Positions 1-7,136 of a stretch of 64,000 nt of DNA are shown in pieces (position 1 is the stretch's first letter; every line of letters starts with the position of its first letter). The stretch comes from Lutibacter sp. A64 (GTDB taxonomy: Bacteria; Bacteroidota; Bacteroidia; Flavobacteriales; Flavobacteriaceae). Location: NCBI RefSeq assembly GCF_022429565.1, contig NZ_CP092487.1, forward strand, positions 3,676,001 to 3,740,000, written 5' to 3'. Both the position numbers and the translations under genes were made by a program. Below the pieces are notes generated by a model. That model saw only the letters and a list, made by a program, of their open reading frames with translations, had not been told where the DNA came from and ran no database searches.

Positions 1-253
1 GACTTATCATGGAAATCCTTGTTATGGTTTTAATGCTGTTGATAATCTTGGTATTGATAAAACTTTTGGAGGACAATCATCTTACATTATTCCTATTCAA
101 GGAATAGAAGATGCTTATATAGCTATGTTCGATATTTGGAGACCAGAAAAACCAATAACAGGTCGATATATTTGGCTTCCTATTAAGTTTTCTAACGAGA
201 AAATGTCAATATTTTGGCGAGATAGTTGGAAACCATCAGATTTAGGTAAATAA
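1..253 (+). CDS. GH43-like glycoside hydrolase, C-terminal fragment (cut by window edge)
   Basis: The reading frame is open from the window edge to TAA at 251-253 and encodes the last 83 or so residues of a secreted-type hydrolase. It matches the C-terminus of the next gene almost motif for motif: KTFGGQS, then YIIP/FIIP, then FDI, YIWLPI and DSW. The two are tandem paralogues. The Gln of GGQS is the residue that acts as general base in GH43 subfamily 24 exo-beta-1,3-galactanases. Family membership is inferred through the neighbour. The N-terminus, signal peptide and acid residue are outside the window. Confidence 0.8.
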   Translation, partial: TYHGNPCYGFNAVDNLGIDKTFGGQSSYIIPIQGIEDAYIAMFDIWRPEKPITGRYIWLPIKFSNEKMSIFWRDSWKPSDLGK

Positions 254-359
254 TTAACTAGTTTAAAAAAGGTTCGTGGTTTAAACCTTTTATATTATAA
301 TAAGAAGTAATATCTTGTTTATATAGATAATTAGAATCGAGTAATAAAAAAATAAACAT

Positions 360-1391
360 ATGAAATTTAAAGTATTGTTAAAGGTTTTAGTGGGTGTATG
401 TATGATGCAAACTGTTGTTCAAAATACAAATGGCCAACAAATAGAATCAGGAAAAGTATGGCTTGATAGTAAAGGTGAAAGAATAAATGCACACGGAGGA
501 TGTGTTTTGTTTCATAACGGTATTTACTATTGGTATGGTGAACATAAAGAGGAAGGGCTTTCAGAAAAAGAGCATGCTGATGCAGGAATTCATTGTTATG
601 CATCTAAAAATCTTGTTGATTGGCACGACCAAGGTATGGTATTGCCTTTAACCAAAAATGATAGTTTAAGTGATTTAGCATTCGATAGTAATCAAGACCG
701 GCCAAAGGTTGTCTACAACAAAAAGACTAAAAATTTTGTTTTATTTTTTAAGCTTTATATAAGAGAGCAAGGTACTAAAACTGCTTTTGTAGGTGTAGCT
801 GTTTCTCAGAGTCCATCGGGTCCATTCCAATACATTCATAAATTTCTAGGAGGTAACTCCCCTAATGGAACTGGTGATTTTGCTATGTTTCAAGATGAGA
901 ATGATGAGTTGTACCATATAACAGTTAAAAAACCAAATAAGGAATTGGTAATTGGTAAAATGCGAGAGGATTATTTACTACCCGAAGGCAAATATGAATT
1001 GTGTAAAGGAATTACCCAACATACAGAAGCCCCTGCTTTATTTAAAAAAGATGGTGTATATCATATGTTGGCATCAGGCAGCACGGGGTGGTCCCCAAAC
1101 CCTGCTAGATATTTTACAAGTAAATCGCTATACGGCCCATGGGAGTATAAAGGAAACCCCTGTTTAGGGCAAAACCCTAATAACAAATTAGGTCCCGAAA
1201 AAACTTTTGGAGGACAATCTACTTTTATTATACCATATAAAGGAAAAGAGGATTCTTTTATAGCATTTTTCGATATTAATAAGCCAGAACATCCATATGA
1301 TAGTCTGTATATATGGTTGCCAATTGATTTTATAAATGATAAAATGACCATTAGATGGATTGATTCATGGGATTTAGATTATTTTGAATAA
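360..1391 (+). CDS. GH43-like secreted glycoside hydrolase (probably exo-beta-1,3-galactanase-like, subfamily 24 type)
   Basis: 343 residues with an N-terminal signal peptide (about residues 1-26, ending near NGQQ), so probably exported to the periplasm or cell surface. The five-bladed beta-propeller family is recognised from INAHGG (42-47), YYWYGEHK (56-63), RPKVVYN (114-120), GDFAMFQD (172-179), TEAPALFK (222-229) and GGQSTF (284-289). In characterised GH43_24 enzymes a Glu is the acid (here probably E223 in TEAPALF) and a Gln replaces the usual Asp base (here Q286). Such enzymes trim beta-1,3-galactan backbones of arabinogalactan proteins. The substrate is inferred from family motifs. The gene follows its truncated paralogue by 106 bases and is probably part of a polysaccharide locus extending left of the window. 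Confidence 0.78.
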   Translation: MKFKVLLKVLVGVCMMQTVVQNTNGQQIESGKVWLDSKGERINAHGGCVLFHNGIYYWYGEHKEEGLSEKEHADAGIHCYASKNLVDWHDQGMVLPLTKNDSLSDLAFDSNQDRPKVVYNKKTKNFVLFFKLYIREQGTKTAFVGVAVSQSPSGPFQYIHKFLGGNSPNGTGDFAMFQDENDELYHITVKKPNKELVIGKMREDYLLPEGKYELCKGITQHTEAPALFKKDGVYHMLASGSTGWSPNPARYFTSKSLYGPWEYKGNPCLGQNPNNKLGPEKTFGGQSTFIIPYKGKEDSFIAFFDINKPEHPYDSLYIWLPIDFINDKMTIRWIDSWDLDYFE

Positions 1392-2121
1392 CAATTTTAA
1401 TAAATCCTCCTCATAATCATCTATAAAATGACTAAAAAAGGATTGAGTATTTTAATGTTCATTTCAAATAATAACACCTTACATCTTACACAAGCAATTG
1501 AACAAATTATTTTTTAATTCATATTTAATATTGAAAACAAAATTGACTCCATTTTAATTAACTCCAAGAGTTATAAAGCAGTGAATAGAATTTGTGGTTT
1601 TGTGATTCTTTTATGGTCTTAATTTTAAGGTGAATAGCAATAGTGTAATAAAAGTATTCGACTATACTGCTGTTTTGAATGATGGTATTTATAATGAGGA
1701 TGAAATGAATGCTACGGTTGCTACTGCTAATATCACCATCCAAAACAAGACGTTTAATGGTTTTCAAAAAAATCTAGTCATTAATGGAGATACATTAGCT
1801 GATTCTATAACACCTGTAAGTGGTTCAGTATATAGATTTAAAAATGTTAAAAATGATTTTTTTCTTAGGGGTGATATTCCTACAAAAAAGATGACAGATG
1901 CAGGAAGTTTTTGTGAGTTGAAATTATATGAGAATGCTAGCCATCCAATATTTTATTATCGCAAAGGAGTGTCAAATTATTACTACAAGATTTTAAAGGA
2001 TTCTGAGTTATTTTTAAAAAAACATTCATTTCTATAATCTAAAATTAGATTATAAAAGTTTTAAAATATATATATAAACAATGTTGTTTATTCTTTTAGA
2101 ATTATATGTGTTGGAAACTAA
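1392..2121. other. 730-base sparsely coding region with possible gene remnants
   Basis: Between the GH43-like gene and rpe there is only one ORF longer than 100 codons (1630-2037, listed separately) and a 29-codon ORF at 1428-1517 with a Lys-rich, hydrophobic start. Neither resembles a family I know. A short inverted repeat, ATAATCTAA / TTAGATTAT, lies at 2034-2053 across the stop of the longer ORF. The region could be a decayed gene at the end of the polysaccharide locus. I see no tRNA or transposon ends in it. Confidence 0.5.
1630..2037 (+). CDS. Hypothetical protein, possibly a gene remnant
   Basis: An open frame of 135 codons beginning at GTG and closed upstream by TGA at 1603-1605. There is no ATG start, signal peptide or family motif that I recognise. 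The product is rich in Asn, Thr, Tyr and Phe and looks beta-strand-like, compatible with an extracellular domain that has lost its N-terminus. A perfect 9-base inverted repeat crosses the stop codon and may be a weak terminator, the only mild sign of a true gene end. It could equally be a decayed fragment or a chance ORF. Confidence 0.3.
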   Translation: MNSNSVIKVFDYTAVLNDGIYNEDEMNATVATANITIQNKTFNGFQKNLVINGDTLADSITPVSGSVYRFKNVKNDFFLRGDIPTKKMTDAGSFCELKLYENASHPIFYYRKGVSNYYYKILKDSELFLKKHSFL

Positions 2122-2784
2122 TTAAATAGGTGATACCAAATCTTTTAAGTCTGCAATTGTTTTGGTTGGTTCTTCGCTTTTAAAAACAAAGCTTCCTGCA
2201 ACAAATGCATCTGCACCAACTTCAGATAATTGCTCAATATTTTGGTCAGTTACACCTCCATCTACCTCTATTAGTGCATCAGAATTACTAAATTGTATTA
2301 AAGCTTTTAGTTGTTGTACTTTTTTATAAGTGTTTTCAATAAAACTTTGTCCGCCAAAACCAGGATTTACACTCATTATTAATACCAAATCTAAATCTTT
2401 AATTATATCTTCTAAAACAGCTATTGGTGTATGAGGATTTAGAGAAACACCGGCTTTCATTCCTTCAGCTTTTATTGCTTGTACAGTTCTATGTAAATGA
2501 GGACATGCTTCGTAATGAACGGTTAAAATATCTGCACCTACTTTTTTAAAATCGGAAATATATTTATCAGGATTTACAATCATTAAATGAACATCCATAG
2601 TTTTAGTTGCATGTTTCTTAATAGCACTAATAACAGGCATGCCAAAAGAAATGTTTGGAACAAAAACGCCATCCATAACATCTATATGAAACCAATCGGC
2701 TTTACTGTTATTAACCATTTCAATATCGTGTTGTAAGTTTGCAAAATCGGAAGCAAGCATTGAAGGTGCAATGTATTTTTTCAT
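2122..2784 (-). CDS. rpe: Ribulose-phosphate 3-epimerase
   Basis: Interconverts ribulose 5-phosphate and xylulose 5-phosphate in the pentose phosphate pathway (cytoplasm, TIM barrel, metal dependent). I chose the ATG giving MKKYIAPSML, 220 residues, the usual family length. The longer ORF begins inside the promoter box at 2812-2819. Metal ligands are visible as H33 and D35 (HIDVMDG), H66 (DVHLM) and D175 (EVDGG); D35 and D175 are the acid/base pair. The phosphate-binding loop NPGFGGQ (140-146) is present. It lies downstream of the primary sigma gene but is separated by a strong terminator and has its own -7 box. Confidence 0.97.
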   Translation of the reverse strand: MKKYIAPSMLASDFANLQHDIEMVNNSKADWFHIDVMDGVFVPNISFGMPVISAIKKHATKTMDVHLMIVNPDKYISDFKKVGADILTVHYEACPHLHRTVQAIKAEGMKAGVSLNPHTPIAVLEDIIKDLDLVLIMSVNPGFGGQSFIENTYKKVQQLKALIQFSNSDALIEVDGGVTDQNIEQLSEVGADAFVAGSFVFKSEEPTKTIADLKDLVSPI

Positions 2785-2811
2785 TTTTTTGAAGTTTTTG
2801 TTATAGTTGTG

Positions 2812-2819
2812 CAAATATA
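2812..2819 (-). promoter_or_regulatory. -7 promoter box of rpe (TATATTTG)
   Basis: The minus strand reads TATATTTG, a perfect match to the Bacteroidota -7 consensus TAnnTTTG, 27 bases before the chosen rpe ATG and directly after the sigma-factor terminator. The upstream ATG of the longer ORF lies in this box and so would not be in the transcript. Confidence 0.6.
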
Positions 2820-2820
2820 T

Positions 2821-2861
2821 AAAAAGGCTGTTTGTTATTTTACTAACAAACAGCCTTTTTT
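2821..2861 (-). terminator. Rho-independent terminator of the primary sigma factor gene
   Basis: Perfect 17-bp stem (2821-2837 with 2844-2860) and a 6-base loop, flanked by A and T runs. It follows the sigma gene on the minus strand and insulates rpe. Its symmetry would let it work on either strand. Confidence 0.9.
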
Positions 2862-2894
2862 AAACTATAATAATAATTACCAAATTGTAAGTAA

Positions 2895-3758
2895 TTATCC
2901 TAAATATGTTTTTAAAATTTTACTTCTAGAAGTGTGTTTTAAACGTCTAATTGCTTTTTCTTTAATTTGACGAACACGTTCACGGGTTAAATCAAAAGTT
3001 TCACCAATTTCTTCAAGTGTCATTGGGTGAGCATCACCTAAACCAAAGTATAATTGAACAACATCAGCTTCTCTAGGAGTTAATGTTTCTAGAGCGCGTT
3101 CTATTTCAACTTTTAAAGATTCATGTAATAAAGATTTATCTGGATTTGGAGATTCGCCTGTATTTAATACATCGTATAAATTAGAATCTTCACCTTCAAT
3201 TAAAGGAGCATCCATAGATACGTGACGACCAGAGTTTTTCATAGACTCTTTTACGTCGTTTACTGTCATGTCTAATTTTTTTGCAATTTCTTCAGCAGAA
3301 GGAGGTCTTTCGTTCTCTTGCTCAAGAAAAGCATACATTTTATTGATTTTATTAATAGAACCAATTTTATTTAAAGGCAAGCGCACAATACGAGATTGTT
3401 CTGCTAATGCTTGTAAAATAGATTGACGAATCCACCAAACAGCGTACGATATAAATTTAAAACCACGTGTTTCATCAAAACGTTTTGCTGCTTTTATTAA
3501 TCCTAAATTACCTTCATTAATTAAATCTGGTAATGTTAATCCTTGATTTTGGTATTGTTTAGCTACAGATACTACAAAACGTAAATTCGCTTTTGTTAAT
3601 CTTTCTAAAGCTACTTGGTCTCCTGCCTTAATTCGTTGTGCTAATTCTACCTCCATTTCGGCAGTAATTAAATCAACTTTTCCTATTTCTTGTAAGTATT
3701 TATCTAAAGATGCGGTTTCTCTATTAGTAACCTGTTTTGTTATTTTAAGCTGTCTCAT
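2895..3758 (-). CDS. rpoD: Primary RNA polymerase sigma factor (short Bacteroidota RpoD/SigA type)
   Basis: 287-residue group 1 sigma-70 protein that directs RNA polymerase to housekeeping promoters. The short N-terminus [15 protein letters not shown] corresponds to region 1.2; the acidic region 1.1 and the non-conserved insert of proteobacterial RpoD are missing, as is normal for Bacteroidota. Region 2 shows [20 protein letters not shown] (residues about 93-112), the core-binding and -10 recognition segment. Region 4 shows [19 protein letters not shown] near the C-terminus, the helix-turn-helix for the upstream element. It is transcribed alone, divergently from the ECF sigma gene. This protein is the one expected to read the TAnnTTTG boxes annotated here. 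Confidence 0.97.
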   Translation of the reverse strand: MRQLKITKQVTNRETASLDKYLQEIGKVDLITAEMEVELAQRIKAGDQVALERLTKANLRFVVSVAKQYQNQGLTLPDLINEGNLGLIKAAKRFDETRGFKFISYAVWWIRQSILQALAEQSRIVRLPLNKIGSINKINKMYAFLEQENERPPSAEEIAKKLDMTVNDVKESMKNSGRHVSMDAPLIEGEDSNLYDVLNTGESPNPDKSLLHESLKVEIERALETLTPREADVVQLYFGLGDAHPMTLEEIGETFDLTRERVRQIKEKAIRRLKHTSRSKILKTYLG

Positions 3759-3810
3759 TTAAAAACTAAAATTTTTGTGTTTATACATAGCGTACATAAT
3801 ATATACGTTG

Positions 3811-3818
3811 TATTTTTG
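3811..3818 (+). promoter_or_regulatory. Possible -7 promoter box of the ECF sigma - MscS operon (TATTTTTG)
   Basis: TATTTTTG matches TAnnTTTG and lies about 90 bases before the TTG start of the ECF sigma gene in the divergent intergenic region. I see no clear -33 element. Confidence 0.4.
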
Positions 3819-3907
3819 AAAATGTTACAAAATAATGCTGATTTAATCTTTTTTTGTGACTTTTTAACATTTATAGTGTCTTAAAACCGTAACCCAATAA
3901 TAAATTT

Positions 3908-4474
3908 TTGAAATCAATAAGTGACATAACGTTATTAACAGATAATGAATTGGTGCAGGAGATAGTAAAATCTAATGACTCTCAATTATTTGCTGTTTTG
4001 TATGATAGGCATGTGGCTATGGTTTATAATAAGTGCTATGGATTTGCTTCTTCTAAAGAGGAAGCTCAAGATTTAACACATGATGTTTTTATTAAACTTT
4101 TTGTTAAATTAAGGTCCTTTAAAGGAACAGCTAAGTTTTCCACTTGGTTGTATTCATTTACATATAATTTTTGTGTAAATTATGTTACACGTAATAATTA
4201 TAAAAAAAATGAAAAGAATTTTGAAGGAGAAATACCCGATTCTGATGAAGATGATTCTAGTGATGCGTCTATTTTTAGTATGAAATCGGATATGTTAAAA
4301 AAAGCATTAGAGTTAATAGAACCAAGTGAGAAGATGATTTTATTAATGAAGTATCAAGATGATTTTTCAATAAAAGAAATTTCAGAATCGTTAGAAATAG
4401 GAGAGAGTGCTGTTAAAATGCGATTGAAAAGATCAAAAGAAAAATTAATTAGTGTATATAAAAATCTTAATTGA
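3908..4474 (+). CDS. ECF-type RNA polymerase sigma factor
   Basis: 188 residues with sigma-70 region 2 (ELVQEIV through DLTHDVFIKLFVKLRSF, about residues 14-75) and region 4 (IKEISESLEIGESAVKMRLKRSKEKL, near 155-182). There is no membrane segment and no region 3. The start is TTG at 3908, the only plausible start that leaves a normal N-terminus (MKSISDITLL). The stop TGA overlaps the ATG of the next gene (TGATG), so the two are probably translationally coupled. No FecR or zinc anti-sigma gene adjoins it. It heads an operon with a 69-residue protein and an MscS-like channel, suggesting an envelope or osmotic stress role (inference). Confidence 0.9.
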   Translation: MKSISDITLLTDNELVQEIVKSNDSQLFAVLYDRHVAMVYNKCYGFASSKEEAQDLTHDVFIKLFVKLRSFKGTAKFSTWLYSFTYNFCVNYVTRNNYKKNEKNFEGEIPDSDEDDSSDASIFSMKSDMLKKALELIEPSEKMILLMKYQDDFSIKEISESLEIGESAVKMRLKRSKEKLISVYKNLN

Positions 4475-4683
4475 TGGAAAATCCATTTAAGAAAATACTA
4501 CATAACGAGGAAGTGCCAAAAGCATTGAGAAAGAAAGTAATTAATGATATTTCATTAATTAAGCTTTCTATTGATATGGCCGACCTGTTTGTAGTTAAAT
4601 ATCCTAGTACAATAGGAGAGTTTTTAGATACAGAAAAAAAACCGATTAAAAATATAGAAATTAAAAATTCTAATAAAGACTAA
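4474..4683 (+). CDS. Small conserved-looking protein coupled to the ECF sigma factor
   Basis: 69 residues from the ATG at 4474, which shares one base with the sigma stop codon. It is soluble and strongly charged: a basic N-terminal half (NPFKKIL, PKALRKKVIND) and a Lys-rich tail. No signal peptide, transmembrane segment or cysteine motif. I do not recognise a family. Its position, where an anti-sigma factor is often found, makes a sigma-binding role possible, but nothing in the sequence shows it. The MscS-like gene starts 23 bases downstream. Confidence 0.75.
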   Translation: MENPFKKILHNEEVPKALRKKVINDISLIKLSIDMADLFVVKYPSTIGEFLDTEKKPIKNIEIKNSNKD

Positions 4684-4706
4684 TTCTAACCCAAAATAAA
4701 TTAACA

Positions 4707-5531
4707 ATGAAATTAATAACCCAAATACAAGACGCTGATTATACTTTTGTGCAAAATCTATGGCATCAACTATCTAATGTGATTCCAAAGTTTTTAATGG
4801 TCATTGCATTTATAATTTTAGCTTGGATAGTTTTAAAAGTAGTAAATTATATTCTGAAAAAAATATTGAAGTTATCTAAAATAGATTCGTTAACTACAAA
4901 ATTAAATGAGGCAGAGTTATTTGGTAAAAATGATTACGATATTGTTCCTTCTCAAATTGTATTAAAATTTGTAAAGTATTTAATAATTCTAGTCTTTATT
5001 GTTATTGCCTCAGAAAGTCTTGGTTTAACAATGATTTCTGAAGGGATTGCTAGTTTTATAGGTTATTTACCTGTACTTATAAGTGCATTGTTAATTTTTG
5101 TTGTAGGTGTTTATTTAGCATCTATAATTAAAAAAGCTGTACAAGATACCCTTAAATCTTTAGAAGTAAATGGTTCTAATTTAGTAGGAAATATTGTTTT
5201 TTATGCAATTGTTGTAGTTGTTTCTATTACAGCATTAAATCAGGCTGGTATAGATACCGAAATTATAACTAGTAATTTAACTTTAATTTTGGGATCTGTT
5301 TTATTATCGTTTACTATTGCTTTTGGATTAGGAGCAAGAGATGTTGTAACACGTTTATTATTTGGTTTTTATTCACGTAAAAACTTTGAAGTAGGTCAGC
5401 ATATAAAAACAAAAAATATTGAAGGTAAAATTCAGCAGATTGATAACATTAGTATTACAATTAAAACTACTGAAGGATTGGTTGTTTTACCAATTAAAAA
5501 ATTTGTAGATCAAAAAGTAGAAATTATGTAA
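4707..5531 (+). CDS. Mechanosensitive ion channel family protein (MscS/CmpX-like)
   Basis: 274 residues with about five hydrophobic helices: roughly 26-50, 83-105, 115-140, 158-180 and 187-210. Two of them (LMVIAFIILAWIVLKVV and ALLIFVVGVYLASIIKK) resemble the paired conserved TM-helix motif of CmpX-type proteins. The last helix runs into an MscS-like segment, GLGARDVVTRLLFGFYSRKNF, and a short beta domain (VGQHIKTKNIEGKIQQID). Expected in the inner membrane, releasing solutes under membrane tension. It is the last gene of the ECF sigma operon, so its expression probably follows that sigma factor. Gating has not been shown for this type. Confidence 0.88.
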   Translation: MKLITQIQDADYTFVQNLWHQLSNVIPKFLMVIAFIILAWIVLKVVNYILKKILKLSKIDSLTTKLNEAELFGKNDYDIVPSQIVLKFVKYLIILVFIVIASESLGLTMISEGIASFIGYLPVLISALLIFVVGVYLASIIKKAVQDTLKSLEVNGSNLVGNIVFYAIVVVVSITALNQAGIDTEIITSNLTLILGSVLLSFTIAFGLGARDVVTRLLFGFYSRKNFEVGQHIKTKNIEGKIQQIDNISITIKTTEGLVVLPIKKFVDQKVEIM

Positions 5532-5629
5532 AATATTTTAGTAATTTTTTCTGTAAAATATGGGAATTTGTATTGAAAAAGGAATTAAATATATTAAACT
5601 CTAACAAGAATTTAATAACAGAAAACTTT

Positions 5630-5880
5630 ACTAAAAACTATAGTAGAAATGTTTGGGTTAGTCATTTCTATTATAAACAGAGAGTAGAAATCCAACCATC
5701 AATTAAAATTGATGATTGGTCTCTTAATCTCAAAATTGATTCTTAGAACTATTAATGGGTTAGTGAATTCTAAGTATTCAATTATTATAGAGAAGCTGTA
5801 ATTAGTACTTTTCTATTAAAAGAAAGAAGCCAATTTACAACTAAATTTTAATTTAATTGTAGGCTTCTTTTTCTTTTTTA
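5630..5880 (+). ncRNA. Candidate structured RNA or 3' UTR downstream of the MscS-like gene
   Basis: Three hairpins in a row are followed by a fourth with a T tract on the plus strand. The first is a 13-bp stem with an 11-base loop, stronger than chance would usually give in DNA this AT-rich. I could not find a TAnnTTTG promoter directly upstream, so it may be a processed 3' UTR of the channel mRNA rather than an independent RNA. I do not recognise an RNA family. Confidence 0.35.
5825..5880 (+). terminator. Terminator-like hairpin with T tract
   Basis: AGAAGCC (5825-5831) pairs with GGCTTCT (5862-5868). Inside, TACAA/TTGTA and TAAATT/AATTTA continue the stem after a 4-base bulge. A T-rich tail follows to 5879. 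It probably ends plus-strand transcription from the ECF sigma - MscS operon or from the candidate RNA. Confidence 0.65.
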
Positions 5881-5975
5881 TGTAGTTTACTTTGAAGCCA
5901 GGCAATTTTGTAACGTTTTTAGCTTGATTTTGTAGATTATGGCTAGAAAACAACTAGCTGAGCTATAAGGTTTTT

Positions 5976-6008
5976 TTAAAAAAGGGAAGCGATTTAAAGC
6001 CACTTCCC
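5976..6008 (-). terminator. Probable terminator of the SusCD - TlpA - Ere-like operon
   Basis: GGGAAG (5984-5989) pairs with CTTCCC (6003-6008) across a 13-base loop. On the minus strand the stem is followed by a run of T (the A run at 5978-5983 of the plus strand), 25 bases after the Ere-like stop codon. Confidence 0.6.
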
Positions 6009-6033
6009 CTCTCAAAAAAACTAATTCAAATAA

Positions 6034-7122
6034 TTATTTTCTAAGAGTTATTGCAGCTTGTTTTTTCGCTACAATTATATAGTCTAAATAACAGTTTAAT
6101 TTATTAAGTTCTTTTTTTAAAGGTATAAGAGTTAATTTGTGTTTAGCTTTTTTATTAATTATATTATAAAAATCTTTCCAAGGGAGTTTATCACTAATTT
6201 CAAAAAGCGCTGTTTCTTTCAGGTTTTTATTATAGGGTGTTCTTAAATTTGAACCTTCAAAAATAATAGCTCCAGTTAATAAATTAAATGAAGGTTCATT
6301 CTTTAAATATGCAGCAAGCATTTGTTTATCTTTTTTAATTAAGGATTTGTAATAAGCATGGCTCCTACCCATAAGAATAAGAAAGTTTTTAGCATTTGTG
6401 TTTTTTATAATTCGTTTTGTATTATCGGCTAAAGCTTGTTCTCTTTCATTATTATAATTTAAAGTTTTATTTTTTATTATTTGTTGTATGAGATTATAGT
6501 CTTCAGTCTTTAATAGTTGTTTAAGTATTAATTTATTGCTTTTAAGTGTTTTTTTTACCTTACTCATCCATTCTAAATCTTTTTTAGTTGGATAACCAGA
6601 AGTATAAGTATTGTAAAATTCATTTGTTTTTATTTCATCCATAAGTGATGAAATAAATGTTGGTGGATTTTTATATTTATAAAAGACACTAATTAAAGCA
6701 TAACCCATAGTTCGTGCTCGATCGAAGTCTACCCCAATTACTGTTAAAGTTTTTTTTAACCTTTTATTATAATTGTAAATTGTTCTCCAAGCTTCTAACC
6801 AAGGTTGGTATGAGCCACAAAAAATTGTATAGTTCAAGTGTTTTTCATTCCCTGTATTTAAAAACTTATTATAAAAAAAAGCTTCTGAAGGACCACATTC
6901 AATTATTAATTTATTAAGATCGTTAGTTCTATTTAGATATTTAACAATTGTAGGGAAAATAGAAGCGGCCACTGCAGAAGCATGATTTTCTCCAAGTATT
7001 ATAATATTTTTTTCTTCATCTGATTTTAAATGAATTTTAAAATATTTTTTATTGGATACATTTTTATGTTGAGCTAGTGCATTTGTTGTAATTAAAAAGC
7101 ACAGCAGATAAAAAAACTTCAT
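6034..7122 (-). CDS. Exported erythromycin-esterase/ChaN-like fold protein
   Basis: 362 residues with a signal peptide (about 1-18, ending NALAQ), so periplasmic or surface exposed. The core resembles the Ere/ChaN/TraB group: ILGENHAS (42-49, with E45 and H47), LIIECGPSEA (72-81), VIGVDFDRAR (128-137), an NNEREQALADN segment (224-234) like the R-x-M-x-N helix of Ere proteins, and LMGRSHAYYK (250-259, with H255). Ere enzymes hydrolyse macrolide lactones using His and Glu; other members bind haem or have unknown activity. The substrate here is unknown. It follows the TlpA-like gene by 14 bases and is the last gene of the SusCD operon, so it may process the imported ligand (inference). Confidence 0.65.
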   Translation of the reverse strand: MKFFYLLCFLITTNALAQHKNVSNKKYFKIHLKSDEEKNIIILGENHASAVAASIFPTIVKYLNRTNDLNKLIIECGPSEAFFYNKFLNTGNEKHLNYTIFCGSYQPWLEAWRTIYNYNKRLKKTLTVIGVDFDRARTMGYALISVFYKYKNPPTFISSLMDEIKTNEFYNTYTSGYPTKKDLEWMSKVKKTLKSNKLILKQLLKTEDYNLIQQIIKNKTLNYNNEREQALADNTKRIIKNTNAKNFLILMGRSHAYYKSLIKKDKQMLAAYLKNEPSFNLLTGAIIFEGSNLRTPYNKNLKETALFEISDKLPWKDFYNIINKKAKHKLTLIPLKKELNKLNCYLDYIIVAKKQAAITLRK

Positions 7123-7136
7123 ATTATTATTTACAG

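Larger units (their letters stand above)
5532..6033. other. 502-base non-coding region with several hairpins
   Basis: No credible ORF. Reading the plus strand there is a series of inverted repeats: ATATTTTA/TAAAATAT (5533-5561), a 13-bp stem with one G-T pair (5639-5651 with 5663-5675), CATCAATT/AATTGATG inside CCAA...TTGG (about 5692-5719), CTTAGAA/TTCTAAG (5742-5748 with 5768-5774) and a terminator-like hairpin (5825-5880). On the minus strand the Ere-like gene terminator lies at 5976-6008. See the small-RNA entry. Confidence 0.6.

Noticed and set aside
1428-1517. 29-codon ORF after the GH43-like gene
   Set aside because: Too short and without a family or a good promoter; not reported as a gene.
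5532-6033. tmRNA or 6S RNA in the hairpin-rich gap
   Set aside because: No tRNA-like ends or tag frame, and the ends of the region do not pair into one long rod as in 6S RNA.
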